Source of the DNA: Bemisia tabaci
Lineage: Eukaryota; Arthropoda; Insecta; Hemiptera; Aleyrodidae
Assembly (NCBI RefSeq): GCF_918797505.1
Contig: NC_092794.1
Coordinates: forward strand, 68,857,345-68,921,344
DNA: 64,000 nucleotides
Direction: 5' to 3'
Both the position numbers and the translations under genes were made by a program. A model generated the notes under the pieces. It made no database searches. It was not told where the DNA came from and saw only the letters and a program-made list of their open reading frames with translations. Shown here piece by piece: positions 20,962 through 32,104 of this stretch. Position 1 is the stretch's first letter; the number at the start of each line of letters is the position of its first letter.

Positions 20962-21320
20962 CAAGGAGAAAAAAACCTCGTGCGTGGGACCCGAAGTTTA
21001 GGTCAAATGGGTCTCTGAAGTTTTCAGATTGAGCATCTGAACACTTACGGTCTAGCTGTCGAGGTTTGGATCACACATCTGAAACTTCAGTTCTTACATC
21101 TGAAGTACTTCAGATGTGAGAACCGAAGTTTTTCGGATGTGAGAACCGAAGTTTTTCGGACGTGAAAACCGAAGTACTTCAGATGTAAGAACTGAAGTTT
21201 CAGATGTGTGATCCAAACCTCGACAGCTAGACCGTAAGTGTTCAGATGCTGTATCTGAAAACTTCAGAGATCCATATGACCTAAACTTCGGGTCCAACGC
21301 ACGAGGTTTTTTTCTCCGTA
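20962..21320. mobile_element. CACGGAGAAAAAA palindromic MITE, copy 2
   Basis: caaggagaaaaaaacctcg and the inverse cgaggtttttttctccgta bound a near-complete palindrome (cagctgtcgaggttt / inverse; a run of acttcggttctyacatctga-like words near the centre). The left flank is TA; the right end is altered, so no clean target duplication. Confidence 0.75.
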
Positions 21321-23914
21321 CAGACACCCTGGTAATGTGGGTAAAATGGCTCGAAAATCGCGTTGAGCAACGTATCCTGAACACAGAGGTCTGCAGCATG
21401 TTATCACTTTTAGCGGCTCTGGTGCTTGCACTAGAGCTGCTATTCCGGACGGTCCCAGCTGGGGAGTATCAATGCAGCATGTTACATTGTAGAGACCGCG
21501 CGTTGGTTGATGGGAATCGGCGCCATTTTCGGCTATGTTCCTTGTCATGACTTTATTTTATTGCATACTGTTTTATTGTTAGTCAATGCTATGTTGTGTA
21601 TTGTATTTTTGGAATCATGGTGATACAGTCAACAATTCAAAACTTGTTTGTGCTTTTATCTCGTGATGGAAAAAATGTACTTTACGTTCAAAATTTGAAA
21701 ATTTGAATTTTAAAGTTTTCGCGGTTAAGGAAGCTTTAACCACTGGGTTGGAGCTTCCTAGTCATTTACTCGATATCAGCTGATAGCAAACAAAGGTTAC
21801 CAGGGAAACCGTAAACGTCTAACAACTATCGTGGCCATTGGGGCGATTATTGAAATGATATCGACTTTATGTCGCCGCTTACGACAGGACATAGCCCTAT
21901 CTTAACTGTGTAATATATCGCAATTCGATATTGTTTTGATTTTTAAAAGGAGTAATTCATTCATACAGTTCCGATTAGTTTTGGCGAACGGGCCCTTAGC
22001 CTGCTTAGTACGTATAATCCCAAAACGCAGGAAAATAGATTGTAGGAAAATATTTGCATCGGAAAATCGTAACAATTTTCCCCTAGATGTCTTCCATTCC
22101 GGGTACATATTTATTGAAAACGGCGACTTTTTCAACAGTCCTATTTTTATCTACAACATCTAAGTGGCCCTTCATAATCATTTAATTTTGGCCCCTGGCC
22201 AGAAAAAGGTTCGGAAATTGCAGTGATTTTGCCGAAAATGCTGAAGTAAGTAAATTTGGGCATTTTTTTTCCTTCTTCAAACTCTGTGGAGAAGCACTTC
22301 TCCTCCAGTACATCTATTTTTTTACTTATCTCTCGCAAGGTACATTTACAGAAGGTGTGTTCCAGTATTAACAGTTCAGATTCGTTGTTTTTTTATTATA
22401 ACGCTTATTTCGGAAAGCAATTATTACATTGTTCAATTCTACTGACTTTCAACACTCGATTATACTCCCGGCAAATTCTGCAGCAGCGTTTCAAATGTTG
22501 ACTCTAATGCTTCCAACAGCCATCCGATGTCTAAGAGTTTATTCCTAGATTTAGGGATTTTCCGGAATTTCCAGGGATTTAGGGATTTTTCAGGAAATCT
22601 AGGGATTTTTTTTTGATGAGGTAAAGTTACCAAAAATCAACTTTTTAACCTCAATTCTAGCTTCGACAATCGAAAACATTTTTTCATCTATATTTTGTAG
22701 GCCTTTTTGGCAACACTATTTTCCCCGCAAATAAGCCGGAAATTAAAACGATTGCGTCCTTCGATGTACTTGACATTCAACTGCATTCAACCTGTTAATA
22801 ATAAGAAATCAACTAATATTCTTTCATTTTATTGGTCTGGATTAGCACTGCTTTCAGAGAGCGCCAAAATTCAAACGAGCCAATCAGATTTAAATATTGC
22901 AAATCGCTACATCGAATGACATCATGATTCTTCATAAAAAAATGGCGCTTTTTGCAAAATCTAGGGATTTTTTAAGTATATTTGAGCAAATCTGGGGATT
23001 TAGGGATTTTTAGCGAAATCTAGGCATTTTTTTTCTTCCCCGCTAGGGATTTAATATCGGAAGACTGGCTTCCAGTATCGTAGCGTTGATCGTCGCTGAT
23101 GTCGAAATGGAACCTAATGCCGGACTTACTGTAACACCTCCATTCCTCAATTCCGGTGAGGAATACGTCTCTACCCTTAACTCAATATAAATATACAAAT
23201 TGATAAGTGAGTGCTTTAGTCTCCTGAAAACAGAATTGCGAAACTTAAAATTGGAGAAAAATGATGAGTAAATGAAAAAATGGAACCAATTGATGGGATA
23301 TGTCGCATGCCATTCTGACACAAAATATGGCGTCTATCGAATCACCTTAACTAAATAAAATAACCAAATTTTCAACTCTCAAACTATCAACTATCAACTA
23401 TCAAAATTCAAACTATCAAAATTTCCAACAATGACAAAAATGATTGTAATATACCTATAATGTAATGAAATATACACGCTCTAATCATTTAATTTGTATT
23501 ACCTTTATGTTATGTACCTACATGTTATACTATTTTTATAATAAATTTTGCCAACATGCTTTTCAATTCAGTCTACAACATTTCATTCCGACGTGGCAAT
23601 AATGATTTATAATGCCCCTAATCCATTAAAATGAATTACAATAGTAATGCCGCATTATAATGTCGTATTATACATCGCAACGATTCATGTCCTACTGATT
23701 ATTGATTATTGTAAGATGAATTCTGTTTTCTCTGATTGTATGTTTCATACGTGCGAAGCAAGTACGGGTCACTAGAAACGTGGTTCGTACGGGTGGCTGA
23801 TGAAATTGATCTTCGAATACCTTTTGATGAGCTAGGGAAATGGAACCATCTGCATCTCATGGACAATAAATAGTTGCCGTAATTAAGGTCATCCCGTGAT
23901 TAAGGTGCCGTGAT
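21321..23914. other. Mostly featureless; CTAGGGATTT words
   Basis: 22550-22615 and 22965-23052 carry repeated tagggatttttc / aaatctagggat words. 23340-23450 is AT-rich with aactatcaa repetition. No exon, TIR or RNA gene could be supported in these 2.6 kb. Confidence 0.45.
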
Positions 23915-24184
23915 TTAAGTCATAAATTCTTCATCTAATTCTTGATTCATCTCCAAAATGTCTGTTAAAGCTTTCATGCGCTTCTCCTTGTATGCATGAA
24001 TGAGCAAATTGGGTATCGAACAAGCGGACACTTTTTGAAAATTTAGATGATTCTGGACAATATCGTACAGAAGTCCACGAGCTGCAGATAGAACCATTAC
24101 CTCTAGCTCATCAAAAGTTATTCGAAGATCATTCAACAACCTCTTTGACAAGTTGCAAAAACTTTTCGTTAACAATAGTGTCAC
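23915..24184 (-). pseudogene. mariner-family transposase relic
   Basis: An 89-residue frame resembles the linker region of mariner-type transposases, between the DNA-binding helices and the first catalytic aspartate. The segments VLSAARGLLYDIVQNHLNFQ, KVSACSIPNLL (intact family members usually have RWVP where this has CSIP), KEKRMKALTDILEMN and DEEFMT occur in the family's order. The frame stops exactly where the catalytic TGDE segment would be expected, the N-terminal half is not recognisable upstream, and the W is lost, so it is a dead fragment. The family call is from remembered patterns, not a search. No TIRs were found around it. Confidence 0.7.
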
Positions 24185-24980
24185 ACGGTACTAGGAATAT
24201 TTACTATTTAACGAACCTTATATTTCCCTGACTCAGTCCTAAATTATAGAAGTATGCGTTACTTTTCCAGCAATCCAAAAAAACAATTATACAAAAAACC
24301 AATACCTACACTTTCAGATATAAAAATGCAAATTTTTTGCAGCCTCGCTAAACGACTTATCAACCAGAGATTTTTTAGGAAGCGGACCTCCAAAGAGCTT
24401 TCAAAATTAAAAGTATACAACAAGTGATAATGCCATGTATTCGCCATATCAAAGCCCATTACACATTTATACACCGGCTACGTAAATCTGCTAAGTTACA
24501 AAACATGAATCGACAGTTGTCGGATTGTACATCAATGACAAAATGTGTCTAGGCCCTCATTCTTGACTACAACTACTGCCCCCAGAGCCGCTCTCCGACG
24601 CCAATGCGTTGGAGCTTCCTGCTTGTTTAATATGATTTCGGGACAGTCCTTGAAAAGAAAGCTGATATGGTTGCGTGGGTATCGGGACCCGTACTGCAGG
24701 TCCATTTTTCACTCGGATGTGTATGCGGGATGGATTAATCACGGGGGAGATCAACAGGGAGCCGTGATGACAAGGCCCTCGGAAGTAATCAGAGCGCGTA
24801 GACCACGTAAACGGGATTAACTAAACGATCGACCCAGTTCAGCTCATTACAACTCCCATAGCAGCATTGCCGCGCTAAACCAAATGCCGAGGCAAAAGGT
24901 AAAGTATACTGAAAAGTTAACGTTGGTTCATTCGCGGGGACTTATCGGTTGTTAAGAGTTAGAACGCGTGTCTAGAAATG
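24185..24980. other. Unique DNA with a GC-rich doubly open patch
   Basis: 24545-24830 is open on both strands. On the minus strand a frame runs from a tttag site near 24830 to a stop at 24557, with a Ser/Gly-rich tail (NALASESGSGGSSCSQE). It could be a terminal exon, but the plus strand is equally open and no domain is recognisable, so no gene is called. Confidence 0.3.
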
Positions 24981-25236
24981 GCTAAGCGCCTGAAAGGAAA
25001 AACGCCGTAGGAGCCTTCAGGCGTTGCCAAATTTACTTTGATAAACAGCGAATTCTCGAGAATATTTATGAACGTTTTTCATCCGATTTTCTAGTGAATT
25101 CTGTTCGTACTTGGATCCAAATAGTGAAGCGATTTCAAGGAAAAATATTGATAACTCTCTTCAAAAATAAACATTTAATTGGAGGAAATTTGGCAACTCT
25201 CGAATGTTCATACGGCGTTTTCCCTCAGCACGGCAG
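24981..25236. mobile_element. GCCGTATGA-family MITE
   Basis: gaaaaacgccgtaggagcct with tcaggcgttgcc at the left and the inverse ggcaactctcgaatgttcat with acggcgtttt, then cacggcag, at the right. Confidence 0.75.
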
Positions 25237-25247
25237 AAAGACCGAAT

Positions 25248-25498
25248 CGCCATGCTAAAGAAAAACGCTGAACGAACCTTCAGGCGTTGCCAAATTTCCT
25301 TTGATAAAGCACAAATTGCTTGGTGCGCTTATGAATATTGCTATTCCAATTGCATAGTAATTTTGTTCGCAATTTCTCCCTAAATTTCTGGAAAATTTAA
25401 GGACAAATATCAATAACTTTCCTAAAAAATAAACATTTTATCGAAGGATATTTGGCAACTTTTGCATGTTCATACGGCGTTTACCCTTACCACGGCAG
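25248..25498. mobile_element. GCCGTATGA-family MITE (adjacent copy)
   Basis: catgctaaagaaaaacgctg with aaccttcaggcgttgcc at the left and catgttcatacggcgttt, then accacggcag, at the right. It lies 11 bp from the previous copy. Confidence 0.75.
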
Positions 25499-25706
25499 TG
25501 AAGCAGTGGCGTAGCGTGACCAAGAATACAGTCGAAACGGTAGTCTGTGTCGGAGTTTGTTGGTACTTCCGCCAGTGTAAATTATCTTGTCTTATCTACG
25601 TCTTATACTTCCTATCATCTCTCTTTCCCCCGGCTTAATTAATAAAGGGACGGTACCAAGTATGAAGTATATATGTGATATCCTTGGGATTATAACGGTA
25701 AGGTAC

Positions 25707-25868
25707 CAGTGGCGTGGCGTGCTTTGCGATATATCGATTGTTATGTTATTTAAAACTATAGAAAAGGATCGATAGACAGGGTGTTCGCAGCGAACACCTT
25801 AATCGATTCTTTACCATAGTTTTAAATGACATAACAATCGATATATCGCAATTCACGCCACGCCACTG
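25707..25868. mobile_element. hAT-like MITE CAGTGGCGTGGCGTG, copy 2
   Basis: CAGTGGCGTGGCGTGCTTTG to the inverse CACGCCACGCCACTG, with central GGTGTTCGCAGCGAACACC. An exact 8-bp duplication TAAGGTAC flanks it (25699-25706, 25869-25876). Confidence 0.92.
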
Positions 25869-25876
25869 TAAGGTAC

Positions 25877-27240
25877 CCGAGAGCCGAGAGGTACCTAACT
25901 CACATCTTTGGAAAAAATCTCCATTGATGGTTTCGTGTGTGTGGACAATTTGGTAGCCCTACCTATCTTACGTCTGTTATGAGATACCGAGTTTCAAAAA
26001 TTGCAATTTACATTGGAATCAATGAGACCAACGCGCGGTTTTCCCCTAAAATCTCGAAAAAAAATAATATGGAGTTAGGTACCTTTTGGCTCTGGGATAC
26101 TAATATACAATTGCGAGTAGAATTGAAAATTTATGACGAGACCTACAACACTTATGAACTTACGGAGAGAATGTCGCGCCATCAATAGCGACTGACAATG
26201 AGACCCTAAGAAAGTAACCATTGGACCTGTCTCCATAAATGGTTATTTACTTATCACGAAATTATAAATTTAGTGCTGAAATGGCGTGTAAAATTCAAAA
26301 ATGTTTAAAAGAAATATCAATGTTGGCTCAAAGATAAATTTCTAGTTCATTTTTTCAAAACATACGAGAGTAAATTGTAAAATCTAAAAGACATGGATAG
26401 CGTAAAACAAAATTCTGTGCAAACTTTAAATTAATCAAAATGATCGTGGAGAGGACTACATACATGTAAACTAAGTTTTTTTTTCTGTGTGAAATGAAAT
26501 GTGTGCCGAATGAAAAAGGTTTACACCGCGGACTTCATCGTTGGAAGTAGAAGGAGGCAGGAGGCATTGAAACGAGCAAAATTTGGTAACTGAAGAAGTT
26601 ACGTTGAGGAAAATATTCAAGAGAGGGTTTACAACGTGAATCAGTGGAATTCTTTTCAAGACGATCGGAATTCTCTGGGGACGGACAAAATTTCAGTCGC
26701 CTCGAAGGAGTCGTTTGGTGAACATTTTTCGCGAAGGACTACATTCGTACAGAGTCAAACTAAAAGTTTTCTTCGAATATGAAGTTAGTATAGACTTGTT
26801 GGAAGATTTGTTCTTATTTGAATATAGATATTCTTACATATAAAATCGAGATGAGAGAAATCCAACGCTGTCGCGCGATGAGGTTGTATTAGTATAAAGT
26901 TTGTTTTTTAAATTGATTCCAGCCTCGTCAAGTCACCCAACTTTCTCTCTTCACTCATTCTCTCTCGCTCACCTTTCTATCATACTCCTTCTCTCTTCCC
27001 CTTGTTATCGCTCTTCACCTCAAGCGTCCTTCCCATCCAATATTTCTTCTAATTTTAGGTACATGCGCCGATTCAATCTCTTAAAGCACAGTAATTCGAT
27101 TTTACACAAGAAATCAAATTTGTGTGAATAGATTCTGTGTTAAATGCCTCCTTCGGTCTACCTCAGTCACAGTGGTAAACTAAATCAACATCTCTATAAG
27201 CAACAACTTTGCTACTGTTTGTGTCCTCGTTTTCGTGAAG
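25877..27240. other. No recognisable feature
   Basis: AT-rich; a ttttttttctgtgtgaaat motif near 26476 resembles a lone MITE end. No exon call. Confidence 0.45.
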
Positions 27241-27248
27241 ATTCACAG

Positions 27249-27413
27249 CAGTGGCGTGGCGTGAATTGCGATATATCGATTGTTATGCCATTTAAACCTA
27301 TTGAAAAGGATCGATAAACAGGGTGTTCGCAGCGAACACCTTAATGATCGATTCTTTACCATAGGTTTAAATAGCATAACAATCGATAAATCGCAATTCA
27401 CGCCACGCCACTG
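27249..27413. mobile_element. hAT-like MITE CAGTGGCGTGGCGTG, copy 3
   Basis: CAGTGGCGTGGCGTGAATTG to CACGCCACGCCACTG, with central GGTGTTCGCAGCGAACACC. An exact 8-bp duplication ATTCACAG flanks it (27241-27248, 27414-27421). Confidence 0.92.
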
Positions 27414-27437
27414 ATTCACAGTGGAAGCTTGCAGTGG

Positions 27438-27520
27438 CGAGCTATGAATGATCGATTATAGATATAGATATTTCCCCATTTTGACGCTGGTAAAGAATCG
27501 AATATTACGAAAAATCCTTC
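27438..27520. mobile_element. hAT-like MITE fragment
   Basis: cagtggcgagctatgaatga then ggtaaagaatcgaatatta resembles the left half of the family; the remainder is lost. Confidence 0.45.
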
Positions 27521-27530
27521 TCAGATCTCT

Positions 27531-27814
27531 ATTATCGTATTTAACTTGATGGACCTGAGTGCAGCGACCGTAAATACGGCCGTAGTGATCGTTATCAATC
27601 TGGATGATATGGAGATTTAAGAGTTCGAGCATCTTAACGGTAGAATGATAACGATGAAATTGTAAAAATTAATTAACTTACGTGCGGAGGTGCAACATGC
27701 TGACAGATTTTAAATCATTGACAAGCTGATTCTTACCTGCGAACAGAATAAGCAAAATATAATTAACTATTGAACATCACACGGGCAAAGACCAGACTTT
27801 GATTGGCTCTGTTG
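27531..27814 (+). repeat. 285-bp dispersed repeat, copy 2
   Basis: Collinear with 3555-3842. Here it is not next to a CACTGGA foldback, showing that the repeat is independent of that family. Confidence 0.8.
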
Positions 27815-29111
27815 CCAACTCTTTTACAGATGAACAGCAGTCCAATGACAATGGAATAACAGAAGAATTTGAATGCTTTTCAATGGTACCTTGCCTTCAT
27901 TAGCGGTATAATTGGAAAACAACTTTAGTTTAGTACAGTTGCATAACGTGAAACGGGTTGAAAATTGTTTTTTTTTTTTTTCAAATGAACCACTGGAAGT
28001 TGACAATTGTAAATGTAGAAAGTTGATTTATGTACTTGATATTTTACCAAATTTTTGCTTCATACAATACTTATGATTTTATGTGTTTGGTACAAGATGA
28101 CCTGACAAACAGGTCTATGCCCTAGTCGTTGCTCTAGAAGAAGCGAAGGAAATACTTTTAAAGTGAGGATACTTTTGAGCAGCACATACTAGTAAATATT
28201 TGTTTGAAGTACACATACATAAAATTTGCTGCTACAGCGCACTCAGGCGTTCTGTGACACCCAAACGCCACATGTGCCTATCTTCCAGTGGTTCTTTTCG
28301 TCAACGCTCTGCCGCCATCCTTTCGGTTTGAAGTATTTTCTAAAATAAATTAATAAATTAAAAGGAAGTCTTTTCCCCATTTCCAGGGATTTTTGTCGTA
28401 CTATTTTTATAAAAGAGGCAATAATGATGAAAAAGTACGCGGGAATGTGCTGAGACTTCCATTTTTGAAAACTTTCCGATGGAACAGAGTAAACGGATCT
28501 TCTGAACGAATTCAACTAAAGACCTCAAAACTGGCTACTTTGCATTTTTAAATAACTAATTAATAACAAAATGCTTTATTTAGCTCGAGGTAATTTATCA
28601 GGATGAGAAAGAAGTCAGGATGGCATATGAATTAAATGACGACAACGCAGTAGCTGCAGGGGGCATTCATCAGTGAATTTAAAAGAGCTATTATTGAAGA
28701 TGGCTTCCTGTAAACAATTCGAGAGAAACGTCGTTTTTTATTATTTTTATTAACGAGTACCTCCAACTAGGATAACGCTGCGATTCGTAAAAAAAAGAGA
28801 TGAATGAATAACAACGGTCGTTAAAATTCAGTAAAAAAAACCCCTCGTGTCGGTGGATACCTTGTTACGTTAGCGTACTTCCATTGTTCCCTATTAAAAG
28901 TAATTGGTGGGATTGATTGCTGATCGTTGGGCGTATTTATCTAAAAAGAAATTAAGTTAATAATAAACTTTTCAGATCAGGTAACCGAAGTTCGTCGTCC
29001 TAGAAACCGAAAATCAGCGTACGTTAACAAGGTCTTTCTTAAAAAGTTTTAGTGTCACTAGTACAATCTTCGAAAACTTGAACAGTATAGTTCGGTTTCC
29101 ATAACTGAAAA
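27815..29111. other. No recognisable feature
   Basis: AT-rich unique DNA with a T-run near 27968. The minus frame 28243-28515 has no recognised domain. Confidence 0.45.
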
Positions 29112-29369
29112 TTGGACCGCGTTTAGCAGAAAGGAACCAAGCCACAACAGCTATCGCCAAATTTAACTGGGCAATTTCATTTCTTACAAGAAAACGTTAT
29201 GCGGATTTTTTTTGCAAATTTCAGTGGATGTTCAGCATAGCGCGAAGCTAATTCCTTAAAATTTTCGAAGGAATCCGCACACATGTTTTCTTGTAAAAAA
29301 TGAAATTGCCCAGTCAAATTTGACAATATCTGATGTGGCGTGATTCCTTTCTGCTAAACGCGGTCCAAT
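29112..29369. mobile_element. TGGACCGCG-family MITE, complete
   Basis: ttggaccgcgtttagcagaa at the left and the inverse ttctgctaaacgcggtccaa at the right; arms remain complementary inward for about 90 bp. Confidence 0.8.
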
Positions 29370-29383
29370 TGTTGTCTTCTGGA

Positions 29384-29804
29384 CAGAGGCGTAAGAAGGG
29401 GGGGCAGGGGGGGGCCTGCCCCCCAGAATTGGAAATAGTATCATCTGCCCCCCCCCCCCCAGAAATTCTGGATGGTGCAAAAACACCTTCTTCAATGGTA
29501 AGTTTCTGTCGCGGTGGCCCATGAGAGGATGCCTATAAATAGAATAACCTGTTGAATGCAACAATTTCAAAGTATTTTAACCTTTAAATGCATAAAACAG
29601 GGTGATTTTTACGCAGAAATTGAAGGAAGATTAGCGCAACAAGTGCCTCGAAATCCGCTCAAATAGCGTTAAAATTTCAAAAATTTACCGGGGGAGGCCC
29701 CCTGCATCCCCCATTGAGCTGGGGGGGGGGATATGGAATATCCTCCAGACCCCCCGGTGGTGGGGGGCCAGGCCCCGCAGCAAAATGATCTAGCTACGCC
29801 TCTG
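29384..29804. mobile_element. CAGAGGCGTA-ended element with G/C tracts
   Basis: cagaggcgtaagaagggggg at the left and the inverse of the right end (cagaggcgtagctagatc) share a terminus of the CAGNG type seen in hAT elements. The interior has runs of G and C (29397-29463, 29690-29775). No 8-bp duplication was found, so the assignment is tentative. Confidence 0.5.
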
Positions 29805-30021
29805 ATTAGTCTCTTGCAGAGGGGATAGATAGGTGCAGATAGGTGCTTTTTTTGGATTAGCCAGAACTTTAAGTTCCATGGTGCAAGATATAGAATGCAT
29901 TTATAAGGCTCACATCGCAGTCGTCTGCTGAATCTTATATGACTGAAATAAATGTTAGTTCTGCCGTAAAATCTTTTGGAACCAGGCAAGTTTTAGTGAA
30001 CGTTTAGTTAACTGTTAGTTT
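29805..30021. other. No recognisable feature
   Basis: Short unique gap before the minisatellite. Confidence 0.4.
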
Positions 30022-30338
30022 GTGAACGCCGGGAGAGCCTTCAAATACTGGCTATACTTCCCGCTTTATCGGGAGGGTAGTTTAGTTGCGTGACACAACT
30101 GAACTCTTAGAACGCCTTCGAATCTGGCGATACTTCCCGCTTTGCCGAGAGGTTAGTTTAGTTGCGTGACCCAACCGAACGCTTAGAACGCCTTCAATCT
30201 GGCGACACTTCTCGCTTTGCCGAGAGGTTAGTTTAGTTGCGTGACCCAACCAAACGCTTTGAACGCCTTCAAATCTGGCTATACTTCTCGTTTCTCCGGG
30301 AGGTTAGTTTAGATGCGTGACCTAACTGAACGCAACAC
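30022..30338 (+). repeat. Minisatellite, about 76 bp x 4
   Basis: Four successive units share gaacgccttcraatctggc, ccgagaggttagtttagtt and gcgtgacccaac, with a few differences each. The first unit starts gtgaacgccgggagagcc. Noncoding. Confidence 0.9.
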
Positions 30339-30824
30339 ATTGTTAGTTCACTCATTCTACTGCACGCAGCAAGCTGATACCATCAAAAAAAGCATTACAA
30401 ACAGTGTTTTGAGGGTATCTGATATAAACTTGCAGGAAAGGATACTTTGACTTTTCCCGATTTTTCCCGAATAATATAATCGAAATTCCTGGATATTTCA
30501 TAAAAATAATTACTATTGGTAGAACGAAAAATGAACAAAATGTCAGCCTTCAATTAACTGCAAAAGACAGAAACATGTAAATCTTTTTTCTTCCGGTATT
30601 CATCATTCGACTGGCTGTAATTTCAATTCTTTATTGAAATTTATTCCTCTTTTAACTATCACAATTATGACTTGAAAGCATCCAGCACCAGACTGGGAGT
30701 CGGCTTGTTTTTTTTTTCCTTCAGATTTTGAGTCGTTTCAAGATGTTTCAAATTTCATGTCTTTCATTGAAATTCCTCACTTTCCCCTGATATTCCTGAC
30801 CTGACAAAGTCCCTGGCAATTCTC
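30339..30824. other. No recognisable feature
   Basis: AT-rich, with cctgacc/cctgatattcc words near the right side. Confidence 0.4.
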
Positions 30825-30826
30825 TA

Positions 30827-31353
30827 CACTGGAAAAAAAAAGTCTCTCGGATATAGACAGGGTGTCTACTAAAAACAGGCTAACCAAAAATCAGTACTTT
30901 TACAGTGCTTTTTCGGTACATTCCCAAGAAATTCGGTACCTCTACAATAGTAAAATTCAGTACTTTTTCAGTACCTCCAATTAACGAAATTCGAAAAATT
31001 TTAATAATTTGAATTTCTCGCTCAAATTACGTCAAAGTGACAAAAAATTCCGGACCTTCTTGCGGAATTTCCGCACTTTTTCAGTGCTTCCGGACCGCCC
31101 TTAAATAATCAGTACTTTTTCTGGACTTTCCGGAAATTCCGGACTTGTAGACACCCTGTATAGAGTCCAGATTCTAAAAAAAAATGACAAGGAAAATACT
31201 CTTGATTGCTCTCAATTAGATTTTTGCTTGAATCGAGAGCTAAGCTTCATAATTTTACCAGATTCGAGCAAAGATCGGACTGAGTCAGGAATTCTCTCTT
31301 TGTCAATTTTTCTAAGAGTCTATGGACTCCAAATCCAAGAGACTTTTCGTGTG
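30827..31353. mobile_element. CACTGGA foldback variant (FB2), interrupted
   Basis: CACTGGAAAAAAAAAGTCTC then ggatata at the left. After the nested element the palindrome resumes with agagtccagattctaaaaa and ends in ctaagagtctatggactcc with ccaagagacttttc. It is related to FB1 but diverged. The right terminal CAGTG is lost. Confidence 0.65.
30858..31158. mobile_element. CAGGGTGTC MITE, nested, copy 1
   Basis: CAGGGTGTCTAC at the left and the inverse GTAGACACCCTG at the right, 301 bp. TATAGA lies on both sides (30852-30857, 31159-31164). Removing one copy and the element restores ggatatagagtccag, the FB2 arm. The interior is rich in cagtactttttcagtac and ttccggac words. Confidence 0.88.
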
Positions 31354-31456
31354 TTTTCGGGGTTTCCAAACGCCGTGATTTTAGTACTATGAGGGAGATA
31401 GCAACACGGGCACTCTAAAATATTTTGTCTCCGGGAGGAATAGCAACGAAACTTGG
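31302..31456 (+). repeat. 155-bp direct repeat R, copy 1
   Basis: Matches 32501-32660 (caatttttctaagagtct, cacgggcactctaaaatatt, ttgtctccgggagg, gcaacgaaacttg). The two copies bracket the AACTCGGA-family elements. Confidence 0.8.
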
Positions 31457-31641
31457 ATCAGCGAGTTCGAAAACACACCGGAGTCTCGAAAACTCTGAAA
31501 AACAAATTGTTTAGGAAACTGCGCAGCGGGCGAAGAAGTTGCTTTAAGAAAAACCTTTTAGGTGCCAAAAGCAAGGTACTTAGAGACTTTGTAAAGCATC
31601 AAGTTGAAATCGATACACCATGTTTGATGACCGAGAATTAA
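31453..31641 (+). pseudogene. Possible protein relic LRSGRRS...CLMTEN-stop
   Basis: Second copy of the relic at 13624-13797. It shares LRSGRRS, FKKNL, DFVK, QVEIDTPCLM and the stop, with several replacement differences in between. No recognised family. Confidence 0.3.
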
Positions 31642-32031
31642 GCGTTAAAAATTTCCGAGTTGGTGTGTTTTCGTTCTCATCGACTTTCAGATACTGATTT
31701 TTCATAGTCTGCCTTAAAAATTTACATTTTTAGACCTGAATAACGCTTGAATATTTATGTAACTTGTTGGTACAAGGTATACTGAACCGAAAAAAGAAAA
31801 CCGCAAAATCGGATGGTCACCCGTTTCCCTTGAAATGGCCAAAAATTGGTATTTCCAATGAAATACTTCGATTCTTCCCTTTTCCCGTCGCTGTTTCGAG
31901 CATTTCCGATTGCAATTTCGTAATGTCCTTTTGCGTGCAGATACTTCTATCCATGAGTGTTACTAAACAGTAAAAAAGTGCGAAAATCGAAAAAAATCCG
32001 AGTTGGTGTGTTTTCGAACTCACTGATTCAA
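31453..32031. mobile_element. AACTCGGA-family element, copy 2
   Basis: ttggatcagcgagttcgaaa at the left and cgaactcactgattcaa at the right. Nearly identical to 13796-14189 over its right two thirds. Contains the LRSGRRS...CLMTEN relic (31453-31641). Confidence 0.65.
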
Positions 32032-32104
32032 TTGTGATAGTACCCCAACTTGAGTTGCGATACTCCGCCAATTAAATGAAAATGCCCACATCATCATTCA
32101 ATGT

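Noticed and set aside
22550..23052. Telomere-like tttaggg words
   Set aside because: The unit is taggga followed by long T-runs, irregular and not TTAGG arrays; more like the cctgattttt style of degenerate repeat.
24545..24820. 91-residue plus-strand frame and the opposing minus-strand frame
   Set aside because: Both strands are open across the same GC-rich 280 bp, neither shows a known domain, and splice signals are weak, so neither is called as a gene.
30022..30338. CRISPR-like repeated units
   Set aside because: The units are adjacent 76-bp minisatellite copies without unique spacers, in a eukaryotic context.
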